Source: Echinarachnius parma (Eukaryota; Echinodermata; Echinoidea; Clypeasteroida; Echinarachniidae). Taken from it: a stretch of 64,000 nucleotides of DNA. The stretch spans positions 118,651 to 182,650 of the forward strand of contig JBAMJV010010106.1 in the NCBI GenBank assembly GCA_037951105.1, written 5' to 3'. Position numbers and translations under genes: made by a program. Numbering within the stretch: the first letter of the stretch is position 1; the number at the start of each line of letters is the position of its first letter. The notes beneath the pieces are model-generated. The model made no database searches. It worked only from the letters and a program-made list of their open reading frames with translations, and was not told the DNA's origin. Positions 24,001-30,685 of this stretch are shown here, one piece after another.

Positions 24001-25783
24001 TCCGGACATATCAACGGTACCCCCTGTGGTCATCTATTCAAATACACCATCGAAATAGAAGGCGAACGCTGATATTATAACCACCACACAGTGTTGGTAC
24101 CATATCATGCGGTTGTCTTTGTATCGGCCGAACATTTACCCCGACACCCAGAAAGAGGAGAGTTGTTTCTTCTTTTTTTGTGTGTGTGTTTAGGCTGAGC
24201 AGATTACGCTAACTCATAAATAAAGTGAAGGTTTATCCCATAGATTCTTTGAGTTAAAACCAAAGAAATAAAAACACCAATAAACCATACAGTATTCGTA
24301 CAGCACCATCATGACCATCATGATAATCTCGGATCTTTCAAAGCGACCAAAGGAATGGTTTCCTTGCAGATTGATATAGTTGAAAAAGAAAACAGTGACA
24401 ATTTTAAGACGGATCACATTTATCACAACCATTCCAATATGAGCGGTTAACCACGACAGAGACTCCCACTCACAACACAAAAGAAGACAAACTTGTTGAT
24501 AAATTATGTAAACGTAAAAGTCACCGTAACCACACATTAGCCAGAGCATCACGCAGTCGCCTTTGAAGCGATCAAACAAATGGTCTCCCAGAAAGTTGAG
24601 GCGGATATTCTTGATACTGATCACATAGTTATGTATGTATCAATGAAAACCATCCGGATATGATACCCCATCCAAGTATTCTCTTTAAATCCAAAAAGAA
24701 GACACAATACTGACAGATTCACCAAACTTTAGGGTCACGCTAACATGCTAACCAGACAATATTCATAGCATCACGTATATCCACTTTTCAGGCGATACGA
24801 ATGGTCTCCCAGTGTGATCAGAGGGTCATTATTGACACTGATGACATAAATCGAAACCATTTGGATATTGACGGTATAGCACCCCAACCGAGTCCTCTTT
24901 TTAATCCAACAGGGACAAATAATGAGATATTCTTCCAACTTTAGAGTAACCACACTGTGTTCGTAACATCACGTATCCACCGGTGGGCTTTGGAACGATC
25001 AACCAGATTGGTCTCCCAGCATGCCCAGAGAGATAAGAGAGATATTCTTGAGAATGATTAGACTAATCAAATCCATCCGGACCTCCCCGGACTTATCTTA
25101 GATTATTAGAGACGTGCATTTTGCTGCACCACTTCTGGTAAACGAGCTTCAACAAATATTGAAATATTAAATAATTTATATAAGACAGTATAAAAGCACA
25201 ATGTCGGTTATGTCCTTCGTGATATCATTATTCGCATACATTTACAGGCCTGCATTTTGTAAAGGATTACATATTTTCCCGTCAATCTGTTTGGTATGTC
25301 TTTGATGTGATGGAATGTGCTTAGCCTATATCATTATTGGCAAACCCCGGTCAGGGAGGCAAATATTATGTCCCTTGATTGTATCCGATCAGATTATCAT
25401 TTTCTATATTAAATTAATCGCTGTGGTGATCTTATATTTACACGATTTTGCTAGATATCATGTTGGAAGAATTTTTTTTGATGAAATAAGGTGGTAACGA
25501 GATAATGAGATTATGATATTTATGCCACACATTTTGTTGTTCTTGAAATAATAGCTATATTATTTGATGACACTTTCTATGAGAGATCTTACAAAATATA
25601 TTTTGGCGGGAAATGTTTTGTCCTGTGCATCATTCTCTGCATACCATCATGTACTGACAGAACAGAAAGGGACATGATGATGAGACAAAGCGCATACATA
25701 CCATCCCCCAGAGTTGTTGGTATCTGCGATGACGTCATCGTTAGCATCAGGATGAGGGGCAGGGACCACACACTGGGCCCCAT
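1..25783 (-). CDS. Thrombospondin, group B (TSP3/4/COMP-like), 16 exons, 3' end outside window
   Basis: Secreted, calcium-binding extracellular-matrix glycoprotein; the family assembles through a coiled coil and binds matrix and cell-surface partners. Spliced in order, the exons give about 679 residues: signal peptide (1 to about 20), laminin-G-like N-terminal domain (about 28-262), coiled coil ending ENCKMC (about 264-307), four EGF-like modules (about 309-510) and type 3 repeats (from about 510) rich in DxDxDG and DNCP motifs. Every junction is GT-AG and the codon phases agree across all 15 introns. Four EGF modules with no VWC or TSR module is the group B architecture, usually pentameric in vertebrates. 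About 250 C-terminal residues (last type 3 repeats and the lectin-like C domain) are missing because the window ends. Introns range from about 0.2 to 10 kb and are full of transposons. I see no frameshift or stop in any exon, so the gene looks functional. Orthology to TSP3, TSP4 or COMP individually is not claimed; an invertebrate gene is probably pro-orthologous. Confidence 0.95.
584..636 (-). CDS. Thrombospondin exon 15: short type 3 exon
   Basis: A 53-base exon encoding [17 protein letters not shown] plus two bases. It is flanked by ttgacag and gtaagt. It is recognised because it bridges NPDQ in exon 14 to DGDGVQDN in exon 16 in the right phase, restoring a NPDQxxxDSDxxGDACD repeat. Confidence 0.95.
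1190..1308 (-). CDS. Thrombospondin exon 14: type 3 repeats
   Basis: Encodes [20 protein letters not shown] then [19 protein letters not shown], a textbook type 3 pair. The acceptor is ctctctag and the donor gtcagt; phase 1 in, phase 0 out. Confidence 0.97.
1637..1799 (-). CDS. Thrombospondin exon 13: type 3 repeats
   Basis: Encodes 54 codons with two DNCP units ([26 protein letters not shown]) and [14 protein letters not shown]. The donor is taken as gtatgt after a single base. It joins to exon 14 as A|GA, giving Arg before ILNPLDNC; the alternative in-frame reading runs straight to a stop. Confidence 0.95.
2368..2567 (+). CDS. THAP-type zinc finger exon (first exon of an incomplete gene)
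   Basis: THAP domains are C2CH zinc-coordinating DNA-binding modules found in host regulators and P-element-type transposases. The frame gives [19 protein letters not shown], then FFAIPNP and ending [10 protein letters not shown]. This shows C-x4-C near the start, a proline-bearing F-x-x-P, and the C-x2-H-F close. The usual Trp is not evident at its expected site, and the AVPTIF box is not in this exon. A consensus donor, gtgagc, follows CCGGA, so this looks like a real first exon. A TATATTTT box lies just upstream. Two ATGs (2368, 2374) are possible; the second begins MCQAFGC as in many THAP proteins. Downstream exons were not identified within the element, so it may be a decayed transposon gene or a captured host fragment. 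Confidence 0.7.
3336..3353 (-). promoter_or_regulatory. ZNF143/THAP11-type (SBS-like) motif
   Basis: The minus strand reads TCCCAGGATGCATTGCGC, close to the core of the ZNF143/THAP11 promoter motif (TCCCAgnATGCnnTGCG). It sits in a CpG-rich block next to a TACGTCA-like site, inside the THAP-carrying element. Function is inferred from the motif only. Confidence 0.4.
3584..3712. repeat. ATTC/AATT simple repeat
   Basis: Runs of attcattc and attaatgaatta units form a degenerate tetranucleotide tract within the intron. Confidence 0.85.
3820..3927 (-). CDS. Thrombospondin exon 12: type 3 (calcium) repeat
   Basis: Encodes 36 codons, [20 protein letters not shown] then [16 protein letters not shown]. 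The DNCxxxPNSGQ and [11 protein letters not shown] blocks are thrombospondin type 3 signatures, with Asp side chains that chelate Ca2+ and the Cys pairs forming local disulphides. The next exon continues with DNCP. Confidence 0.97.
4339..4443 (-). CDS. Thrombospondin exon 11: end of EGF 4 and start of type 3 repeats
   Basis: Encodes 35 codons, [20 protein letters not shown] then [16 protein letters not shown] second ag lies inside (before GCGACGG), but only the outer acceptor, tatgtag, keeps the frame with the previous exon and preserves the EGF cysteine, so the outer one is used. Confidence 0.94.
4567..5121 (+). mobile_element. MITE family A, copy 1
   Basis: 555 bp bounded by TTAAAGGGATAGTTGAGTTT and its inverted counterpart ending CTATCCCTTTAA, with TTAA at both ends. 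Internal landmarks shared with the other copies are the block AACCAAAACCTGCACCAT, 'gagggcgctctctaaaaa', and a short palindrome GTGGGGCCCCAC near the middle. There is no coding capacity. It lies in the intron between thrombospondin exons 11 and 10. Confidence 0.88.
5460..5500 (+). mobile_element. Lone TIR of a TTAAAGGGG..GTCCGGACGA element
   Basis: Reads TTAAAGGGGCAGTCCGGACG, matching the TIR of the 2111-3531 element except for two bases. No partner end was seen before exon 10, so this is a truncated or solo end. Confidence 0.5.
5592..5744 (-). CDS. Thrombospondin exon 10: end of EGF 3, start of EGF 4
   Basis: Encodes 51 codons: [20 protein letters not shown] closes EGF 3, and [18 protein letters not shown] with HRNGDLTCE opens EGF 4. 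The donor is gtgagt in phase 0. It joins to the next exon to give [16 protein letters not shown], the family's CxCxxGYAGxG turn. Confidence 0.95.
5831..6342. mobile_element. CACTGTT-ended MITE with embedded tRNA-like sequence
   Basis: Inverted ends CACTGTTAAAACGCTGTG (left) and CACAGCGTTTTAACAGTG (right) are flanked by TA on both sides, consistent with a TA target duplication. The left part is built of many CAACTGTTGTTG-type palindromic units. A degenerate tRNA-like sequence lies on the minus strand inside. It sits in the thrombospondin intron between exons 10 and 9. Confidence 0.75.
6060..6134 (-). tRNA. Degenerate tRNA-like sequence (pseudo-tRNA, Ile-UAU-like loop)
   Basis: The minus strand has an A-box-like TAGCGCAGTCGATAGAG, an anticodon-loop-like CTTATAA and a B-box GGTTCGAATCC in the right order and spacing. 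The T-stem pairs poorly, so it is probably a tRNA-derived relic rather than a working gene. Confidence 0.45.
6368..6525 (-). pseudogene. RTE-like LINE reverse-transcriptase protein, C-terminal fragment
   Basis: The minus frame reads [19 protein letters not shown] followed by [18 protein letters not shown] and LLQWREVG before a stop. The GRRWRDDL ... AQDRxxWxxxxEAFxxQW pattern is the extreme C-terminus of RTE-clade and related LINE proteins. It is only about 50 residues, truncated at the 5' end by a tandem repeat. Confidence 0.7.
6541..6618. repeat. Short tandem repeat (CATCTGTTGTCATAA units)
   Basis: Alternating units of CATCTGTTGTCATAA and CATCTGTCCATCTG repeat about five times immediately beside the RTE-like fragment. 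Confidence 0.85.
6620..7840. other. Intronic stretch with CpG-rich patch and a perfect hairpin
   Basis: No exon was recognised. The part from 7015 to 7450 is CpG-rich compared with the neighbouring intron. It includes a perfect 12-bp stem (ATAGCCGCTTTT at 7410-7421, AAAAGCGGCTAT at 7427-7438) with a 5-base loop. The block 7690-7830 resembles the stretch near 55.85 kb only weakly. Confidence 0.5.
8019..8093 (-). CDS. Thrombospondin exon 9: EGF-like module 3, first half (calcium-binding type)
   Basis: Encodes [20 protein letters not shown] and CINTL. The DIDEC start marks a calcium-binding EGF module. The phase-0 exon is bounded by ttccgcag and gtaagt, and the module is completed in the next exon. 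Confidence 0.95.
8594..8734 (-). CDS. Thrombospondin exon 8: EGF-like module 2
   Basis: Encodes 47 codons, [20 protein letters not shown] followed by [13 protein letters not shown] and ending [10 protein letters not shown]. The extended loop ending in a NKQ-like sequence before the next IC/VC is a conserved feature of thrombospondin EGF 2. Both ends are phase 0; the donor is gttagc. Confidence 0.96.
8936..10505. repeat. 24-bp minisatellite (about 60 units) in thrombospondin intron
   Basis: Units such as TCGGCATCCAACTCGTCACC + CATC repeat head to tail, with alternating variants (gtcacc, gacacc, aacacc). Because 24 is divisible by three, all copies keep phase and several frames stay open for hundreds of codons: on the minus strand an [16 protein letters not shown] octapeptide, on the plus strand SNSSPISA. 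A variant block containing GACTCATCACTCATCTTG recurs near 8970, 9385 and 9760, showing a higher-order period of roughly 370-415 bp. It lies between EGF exons 7 and 8, and splicing around it preserves the protein. Confidence 0.95.
10563..10717 (-). CDS. Thrombospondin exon 7: EGF-like module 1
   Basis: Encodes 51 codons with the thrombospondin EGF pattern: ...[16 protein letters not shown], then [20 protein letters not shown] and INE. The CGPCPxGFxGNGxxC block is typical of thrombospondins. The acceptor is acctcag and the donor gtaggg. The following intron contains the 24-bp minisatellite. Confidence 0.96.
10740..11675. other. Intron, no recognised element
   Basis: AT-rich intron between thrombospondin exons 7 and 6. 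I see no exon, TIR pair or tandem repeat here. Confidence 0.5.
11679..12286 (-). mobile_element. MITE family C, copy 1
   Basis: Inverted ends GGGACTGTCCGCCTTTT (left, at 11680) and, inward from the right, TTAAAGGGACTGTCCGCC. Its interior matches the 62155-62787 element in inverted orientation, including TGGAGTTATAGACCT and GGAGGGACGCATTCGTTT. The left TTAA is eroded. No coding capacity. Confidence 0.85.
12564..12615 (-). CDS. Thrombospondin exon 6: coiled coil and interchain CxxC
   Basis: A 52-base exon encoding [17 protein letters not shown] plus the first base of a Gly codon. Leu/Ile heptad positions run into a Cys-x-x-Cys, the pair known in thrombospondins to form interchain disulphides that lock the oligomer. 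It is too short for ordinary ORF finding and is recognised by motif and phase. Confidence 0.9.
12640..13480. other. Intron, no recognised element
   Basis: Ordinary AT-rich intron between thrombospondin exons 6 and 5; no supported feature. Confidence 0.5.
13489..13571 (-). CDS. Thrombospondin exon 5: start of coiled-coil oligomerisation region
   Basis: Encodes 27 codons ([20 protein letters not shown] and KTGMDSQ) with spaced hydrophobic positions compatible with heptads. In the family, this region plus the next exon forms the parallel coiled coil that makes the oligomer. Phase 1 in, phase 0 out. Confidence 0.88.
13985..14050 (-). repeat. tRNA-derived SINE relic (3' half)
   Basis: The minus strand has a B-box-like GGGGTTCGATTCCCC with a weak upstream half. 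It looks like the decayed head of a tRNA-derived SINE and cannot be assigned further. Confidence 0.3.
14066..14168 (-). CDS. Thrombospondin exon 4: end of N-terminal domain
   Basis: Encodes [18 protein letters not shown] and then [16 protein letters not shown]. The GTLQNVKxFYGG strand and the following cysteine are characteristic of the end of the thrombospondin N-terminal domain. Of two overlapping GT donors, only the gtgagt that leaves phase 1 joins to exon 5. Confidence 0.92.
14526..14791 (-). CDS. Thrombospondin exon 3: N-terminal laminin-G-like domain, second part
   Basis: Encodes 88 full codons. Diagnostic TSPN features are visible: [13 protein letters not shown] (the W-H strand), [12 protein letters not shown] with the conserved cysteine, and a late [11 protein letters not shown] strand. 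The acceptor is ttccgcag and the donor gtaagc. GC- and CpG-rich relative to the surrounding intron. A shadow frame on each strand is open only because of this composition. Confidence 0.95.
15010..15182 (+). mobile_element. Non-LTR element 3' tail with GAAACT repeats
   Basis: An AT-rich 3'-UTR-like sequence ends GGAAATGAAATAAATTAAAC followed by tandem TGAAAC units, the usual short-repeat tail of LINE/SINE 3' ends. No RT sequence is attached. Confidence 0.45.
15414..15749 (-). CDS. Thrombospondin exon 2: N-terminal laminin-G-like domain, first part
   Basis: Encodes about 111 full codons ([16 protein letters not shown]... to ...[10 protein letters not shown]). The acceptor is ctacag and the donor gtgagt. 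The VDLL start and the pattern of beta-strand-like segments ([27 protein letters not shown]) match the first half of the thrombospondin N-terminal domain. The exon is markedly richer in GC and CpG than the flanking introns. A 10-kb intron separates it from exon 1. Confidence 0.9.
15855..16392 (-). pseudogene. CR1/L2-like LINE: reverse-transcriptase C-terminus and 3' tail
   Basis: The minus strand encodes [18 protein letters not shown], then [30 protein letters not shown], and [19 protein letters not shown] before a stop at 15955. The LHWLPVxxRIxFK...YKxxNGxAPxYL and G.SLWNxLP blocks mark the end of ORF2 in CR1/L2-type LINEs. The tail includes AAGCGCTTAGAG and GGCGCTATACAAAT. It is 5'-truncated, as is usual, and lies in the 10-kb first intron of thrombospondin. 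Confidence 0.88.
16586..17150. mobile_element. Foldback element with internal 40-bp tandem repeats
   Basis: TTATATTCCACAT near 16587 is mirrored by ATGTGGAATATAA near 16970. Three units of GCACTGGGTACTATCTT lie within (16690-16770). Next to it, 16981-17147 is itself an imperfect palindrome whose arms contain GGCGATCTGAATGTA and its inverse. Element family unknown. Confidence 0.6.
17150..18900. other. Intron 1 sequence, nothing coding
   Basis: Contains a C17 run with CTCT tract (18205-18240), a TATTTATT tract (18395-18480) and a GC-richer patch (18560-18700) but no recognised exon or element. Confidence 0.5.
19242..19295. repeat. Strong hairpin
   Basis: ATTCGTATCATCCGTACTGT is followed after a GTTAAC-type centre by ACAGTACGGATGACACGAAT, giving about 24-bp arms with few mismatches. 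Confidence 0.85.
19994..20290. repeat. Three tandem copies of a 99-bp unit
   Basis: Units start TCTGGAGAAGGAATAAAGG at 19994, 20093 and 20192 and end CAACTGCGCCACCTGAA. They are nearly identical, implying recent expansion. 99 is divisible by three, so minus-strand frames stay open (a 33-residue repeat), but nothing suggests translation. Confidence 0.95.
20410..21205. other. Intron 1 sequence, nothing recognised
   Basis: AT-rich, no TIRs or exons seen. Confidence 0.5.
21211..21503. mobile_element. Short TIR element with diverged internal tandem repeats
   Basis: GGCTACGCACCCGCGTCCA on the left is mirrored by TGGACACGGGTGGGTAGC on the right. The interior has two or three diverged units containing GGTTTTCAGCACTCAT and GAAAGGGTA. 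Probably a MITE; no coding capacity. Confidence 0.6.
21510..22620. other. Intron 1 sequence with a GTAT repeat
   Basis: A tgtatgta simple repeat lies at 22510-22545. No exon or mobile element was recognised. Confidence 0.5.
22640..23150. repeat. Diverged three-copy repeat
   Basis: Three related blocks (near 22661, 22832 and 23080) share GATGGGAACA..., CTAACTGAACTAAA and ACCCGCAGTCA-like words at 170-250 bp spacing. They appear to be an old, diverged tandem array. Confidence 0.5.
23352..23570 (+). pseudogene. Short ORF, possibly LINE ORF2 N-terminus
   Basis: 72 codons ending in TGA. The segment [14 protein letters not shown] followed by a basic, Ser-rich stretch resembles the N-terminal 'Y..xxLLxIR' lead-in seen in invertebrate LINE ORF2 proteins, but the match is weak. 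It could be chance. Confidence 0.2.
23750..25090. repeat. Old tandem array, about 215-bp period, roughly six units
   Basis: Recurring words (GGTCTCCCAG, GATATTCTTGAGA, ACTGATTAGA, CATCCGGACAT) appear at about 23914, 24127, 24340, 24568, 24791 and 24992. Units are heavily diverged, so the array is ancient. It lies in thrombospondin intron 1, 0.6 kb downstream of the signal-peptide exon. Confidence 0.7.
25702..25783 (-). CDS. Thrombospondin exon 1 (coding): start codon and signal peptide
   Basis: The 27 codons begin [20 protein letters not shown], a good signal peptide with a hydrophobic core and small residues near a likely cleavage site. The exon ends after one base of a Glu codon at a consensus donor (gtatgt), and that phase joins exactly to the next exon (G|AG, giving ...[11 protein letters not shown]). 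The ATG directly follows a pyrimidine-rich stretch ending in ag, so a 5'UTR intron may end right there. An in-frame TTG upstream is not a credible start. Assignment rests on signal character, phase match and position, not on a conserved domain. Confidence 0.75.
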
Positions 25784-26099
25784 CTGGAAAGGGTTACAAA
25801 CACACAAATTAGAGAGTTAGTGAGTCTAGAGTGGGCAATAATGGCCCCGCTTGGGGTGCAGTATAATCACAATCATGAATACGGGTACATTTTAATGACA
25901 TCAATGACAATTATTGATAGTTACAACGTTTCAATTTGCAGATAATTAAAGCCAAATAACAGTTTTGAGAAAGTGACCGAAAACATCTATATTGGCCAAA
26001 CTAATAATATTGATCAATACTGTTGAATAAGTATACAATAGAGCTTGTGTGGTAAACCTGTCCGAACCTAAGCATCGTTAAATGCAGAAATATCGGAAT

Positions 26100-26240
26100 A
26101 AATCCAATGGCCGCCCGTGAAATTCATGAATCCACCGCCCGTTCGCACCTGTCCGCGCCGCTAGCGCTGGGCTGGAGATATCGACAAGCCCGCATTCTGG
26201 ATACCACATGGGGACCGCGTGGTCTTTTTTATTCCACGTT
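26100..26240 (-). promoter_or_regulatory. Candidate thrombospondin promoter or 5'UTR: GC/CpG-rich patch
   Basis: A GC-rich patch (GTCCGCGCCGCTAGCGCTGG and neighbours) stands out in AT-rich DNA 330-460 bp upstream of the signal-peptide ATG. Assignment rests on composition and position only; no core promoter motif was identified with certainty. Confidence 0.25.
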
Positions 26241-26429
26241 TACTCACTAATCGGGAGAGAAAGTGGTACTATCAATTACAATGACGAACGAGAACACATG
26301 AGCTTGTAGAAGGAAAACACTTGAACAATCACACGCAAGGTCGTCGCTAACTCATCATGATCATGTGTGCATTATTTCTTAACGATCATCGTAGAAGGCG
26401 ACTCGCTCCCAATTACGTTGGCGCTTGTA

Positions 26430-26625
26430 TGTGTGTTAGCATATCTGTATGTCATGTATGTATGTGTGTGATTGTATATATGAGTGTGGGCTGGTATGTG
26501 TGAGTATACATGCATTATATACAACATTAGTGTATGTATGTGTTTATGTGTGTGTGTGCGTGTGTGTGTGTGTGCTTTGGCGAGCGTGTATGTGCTTGTG
26601 TGTATGTGTGTGTTGTTTTAAAAGT
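26430..26625. repeat. GT/TGTA microsatellite
   Basis: Impure (TG)n with TATG interruptions; spurious Cys/Val-rich frames arise from it. Confidence 0.9.
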
Positions 26626-26639
26626 CCGGCTCGATAACT

Positions 26640-29215
26640 TACCATCTTCATTAGATGAAAATGGAATTCACACCGAACCCTCGTTTGTTCATTCTAGTCA
26701 AAACTATCATACTTAACACACGTCAAGCCGAAATATTATGTAGTCATATAATGTATGTCGCGAATCATCATAATTGTTTTTTACATAGCTTAAATACGAA
26801 TTCGTTATTTTCTCGATAACATAGATTATAGCGTAAAACTACCCTGCAGAGGTTAAATGGTGTAAAAAAAGCCCACTGCCATAAATGAATATCAGCAATA
26901 GTGTGAAAGTGCATCGTTTATGAAACTTATTCCATTAAAGAAGAACAATGTATGTATTTTTTGTATGTAATTCAATGAGGTTCGTTTGATAGCTATATAA
27001 TACTCTGGGACAGAATCATTCGAGACGAAGTTATGAACGGATTCCCGCGGGAACGTTGTGAATGTCACAGAGACGACGGTGTCAGCTGGAGTGGCAACTT
27101 TCCCGCGTGACGTGGGAAAACCGAAACAATGGTTTATTTCAATAAAGAGTGTAACAAATGTTATGATACGGTAACAACGGTTTTGTTTGTTTGTTATGTG
27201 TGTGCTAAAACGATGAAATAAAAGAGAAAAAAACGCTGGATAGGTAGATAAATCATCGTTGTATGACACTTTCTGACATTAGTTCCTGAATTTTCATTAT
27301 TTTACGAACATGTGGTTTAACAAAATTAATAACCATATGCAAATTGTTTTTTTTTTCCACATGAACAAATTTTACCTCGACCATTGTAGACAATTACCTT
27401 AGACGTTTAGTATGTACAAAATACCACTCTTGAAGATTTATGGCCGACGTAAATGTGTTCAAGTCAAGAAATAACCGTTTACCTCACATGGTCTTTTGGT
27501 TTACCGAATCATCGGAAAATAATGGGATTTCCTGATTTCAGGAACTATCATACAATGATACATTTAATATATTTATTTCACAAGTTAAGTGTTGAAGCAC
27601 CGCATTTTCTTTGGATATTAAACGCATGTAGCAAAACGACTCACCTTGTTGATTATTCAATGAGATCCCAGATAACAAAAACACGGTTAGTGAGAGGAAA
27701 TTTCACGTTCTCCGACTCAAGATATGAAGAAATGTAGTGTACCTTCCTCACTTTGCTTATATCCGCAACGTATATATACGAGAAGTTAAGAAATTATCCG
27801 AATGAAATAAAACGTTCTGTTATCACCAACACCAAGCGTACCATAGTTCACAATCAAGTCATGGACTTTGCTCAATATGATGAGGCCTGCTTGCATTGGT
27901 TAATGATGTTCAAATGTCTTCTCAAAGTGGAACACATGTACAGAACAGTCGTCAGTGACGATCTGTCACAAACTGCTAGCTGCGTCGAATCGGTTTATGT
28001 TCCATCAATGCAGGGCGAAGACTTTTTGAATTATTGATCACCCCGTCCGTCTCCTCCTTTCTCCTTACTGCACCGTGAAGTCCGCGTTTGATTTCTTTAT
28101 CGCCGTTTGCAATTGGTCTCTACTTTCTCCTTACTGATTAGTCTCTACCCTCCTTTCTTCTTTTGTTGATTAGATTCCTCTGGTAGTTTCTGGCTGCCCG
28201 TAGCGCGTGGAATGGGTGAATGGAAATGGGAGAACGCTCGACCATGGAACGCGAGCTGAGACGTCCTGCACGTTATACCGTCAGCTGGCGAATGCCGCCT
28301 GCTTCGCCAGCGATTCGGAGCTAAATATACCCCCGGAGCCCCGGCCTGGATGGGGTCATGGTTTGATACCCGTGGAATGGGGAATCCCGCGGCGTTGGGA
28401 GAGGTGACTCGAAGGGTAGATGGGTGGATGGCTTTAGTGTTTGACTCTGGGTGATTGGCTACAAGTTATGACGGAACGTGTAGATGGGTGGATTGATAGC
28501 TGGATGGTTTAGATGAGCATGATGAATGGGTATCATTAACGCATCGCAAGTGATATGGAATGACAAGAACCTAAGTGACATATCCGCATATTATAGAGCA
28601 TAATCTTCCAATTCATGATTCATGAATCGGCATGAAATTCAGCTGACAGAGATAATTATATTAAATTGGCTAGATTATGATGTCATGTGATAGCAGTAGA
28701 CACCACTTTGCTATATTATGTTGCTATATTTTGGGACGTTAATGCTAAAAGAAAGAAAAAAATGTTAAAAGGTAAATAGGTGAAATAATCTCTAAGATTT
28801 TGAGCAAAATTGGTCAAGAAAATGAGAACATTATATGGCTCTTTAAAAATGCTATTTATTTGTCTAGTGTTCAAATTGGTAACATTATTGTAGAAGATTG
28901 TCAACAGTTCCCAATTATGATTTTCACATGCACAGTTTTTTCGCAACTTCTATTTTTCGAACTGTATAATCTTTCCCCACAATATGACTTGTAATTCTGT
29001 ATTCAACTTTTGAATAGCCCGCGTAAGTTATAGTTCTAATAAAGTTATTATACCTTCAATTCATTTCTGATTTCTACTCTCATTATGTCTTGATTGTATA
29101 ATCAAAACTAAGCTGTACTTATTTCTTTGTTCCTGTTTACTTTCTGAAAACTACCACGGGTCCTGAAAAAGAAAATTAATCAAAATCTCTAGTCAATAAG
29201 AATGATAGTACATGC
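26640..29215. other. Upstream spacer, no supported feature
   Basis: Several short open frames occur here, but none shows a domain, codon bias or splice-consistent neighbours. A purine-poor GC-richer stretch at 28200-28400 was examined and not recognised. Confidence 0.45.
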
Positions 29216-29222
29216 GATGTAC

Positions 29223-29589
29223 CAGTGGCGTACCCAGGATTTTTTTAAAGGGGGTTATTTTGTAAAAAATTTCACGCCGAGACCAAGTACCTTCAAAATT
29301 TTCGAGACCGAGACCAAGTACCTTCAAAGTTGAGAACCCCTCTCAGTGGGGTGGGGTGGGGTGGGGTGGGGGGGGGGGGGGGTGTCCGTGACAAATTTTC
29401 AAGGCCGAGACCAAGTACTTTCAAAATTTTCGAGACCGAGACCAAGTACGGTCGAGACCAGGTTTTAGTCGGGCGAGACCAGGTTTTAGTCAGTCGAGAC
29501 CAGGTTTCAGACGGTCGAGACCGCTTAAAAGTAGCCTCGAGACCGGATCAAACCCCCCCCCCCCCCCCCGCCCCCTGGGTACGCCTATG
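29223..29589. mobile_element. hAT-type MITE with perfect 8-bp target duplication
   Basis: Ends CAGTGGCGTACCCAGG and (right, inverted) CATAGGCGTACCCAGG are flanked by identical CGATGTAC at 29215-29222 and 29590-29597. An 8-bp duplication and CAGTGGCGTA-type ends fit the hAT superfamily. The interior has repeated CGAGACCAAGTACCTTCAAA units, a GGGGT/G-run and a C-run. Confidence 0.92.
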
Positions 29590-30685
29590 CGATGTACATA
29601 GGTAGAACCACCGCGCCGTAACCGTGATCTGATATGTCGGGATCCCCCGAAACATACCAGACCCTGCGGGGTGCCTCACCTATCCACCCGAAGGGCAAAT
29701 GGGGAAAATGTACAACCACCCCACATGTACATGTAATACGTCACATACCAACACACAATACACGGCTTGCCACAAACTAGGTCGAATGGCACACGGGGCA
29801 CACCCTAACACATGGAATTCCGATGAAAAAATAGAAATGGAATATCTCTCTTCAAATCTAATTTACTTCGTATTTAAAGTTTGCATTGTGCAAGCTAGCT
29901 TTTCTTTGTAAAAATGTTCCATTGATAAATATTGATAAACATACCTACAATCACAACACAGTGGCATCAAATAGTTTCAGTGACACACCCTTGGTTATGG
30001 AACTCCGATTAAACAGTTTTTGGATTGTCACTTGCAGTTTCGAATCCTATTTGTATCATTAATTTAATCGCCTTATTACGCAATTAAATCAACCAGTTAA
30101 AATTCAACATATTAAAAATCTCTCTTTACCCGCGATATAAAAAGTGGCAATGACGATCTTTTAACATCAATGATATTGACAAAAACAAATGTAAAGCGAG
30201 TGTACGTCCGCTGTGTCATATCAAATATCTTTGCTTCAGCTCTTTTAAGGTGTAGTGTTTGTTAATTTCAATTATCAAATGAATTATGTCGACGATGGTA
30301 AACTAGTGTGAAGCTACACAAACTAAATACAGGACGAACAGCATTTCCAAGACGATGGGTAACGAGATGTAAAAGCAAATTAGTATGCAGAGAGAATAGC
30401 TCATTTAACTACAGCGGAAGACCGGCTGACTGTCGACTTTTCGTTGTCTAATGATCACTGTGACTCCGCGTTGCCAATCGGTATAATCATTGCGGAACGG
30501 AAGAATTCAAAGAGCGCAGGTTCAAATCCCGCAATAGATTATTCGTGTTTACCCCATGAAATATTACTTTAACATGCTTAGTCAAAAAATAAATAGTACA
30601 AAGCGCATTCTTATACATTGTCTTTAGGCACATTTCTATTTTTGTCGACGGTATTCCTCATCTGTAGTTATATGGGCTATTGCTT

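Noticed and set aside
24214-24624. 136-codon minus-strand frame with hydrophobic stretches
   Set aside because: It runs across diverged tandem repeats; no domain, and the repeats explain its repeated GDH/GNH segments.
25702-25783. Alternative frame of the same segment ([17 protein letters not shown])
   Set aside because: It also has plausible splice ends, but the signal-peptide frame matches the phase of exon 2 and gives the missing N-terminus.
26449-26716. Cys/Val-rich frames
   Set aside because: Translated GT microsatellite.
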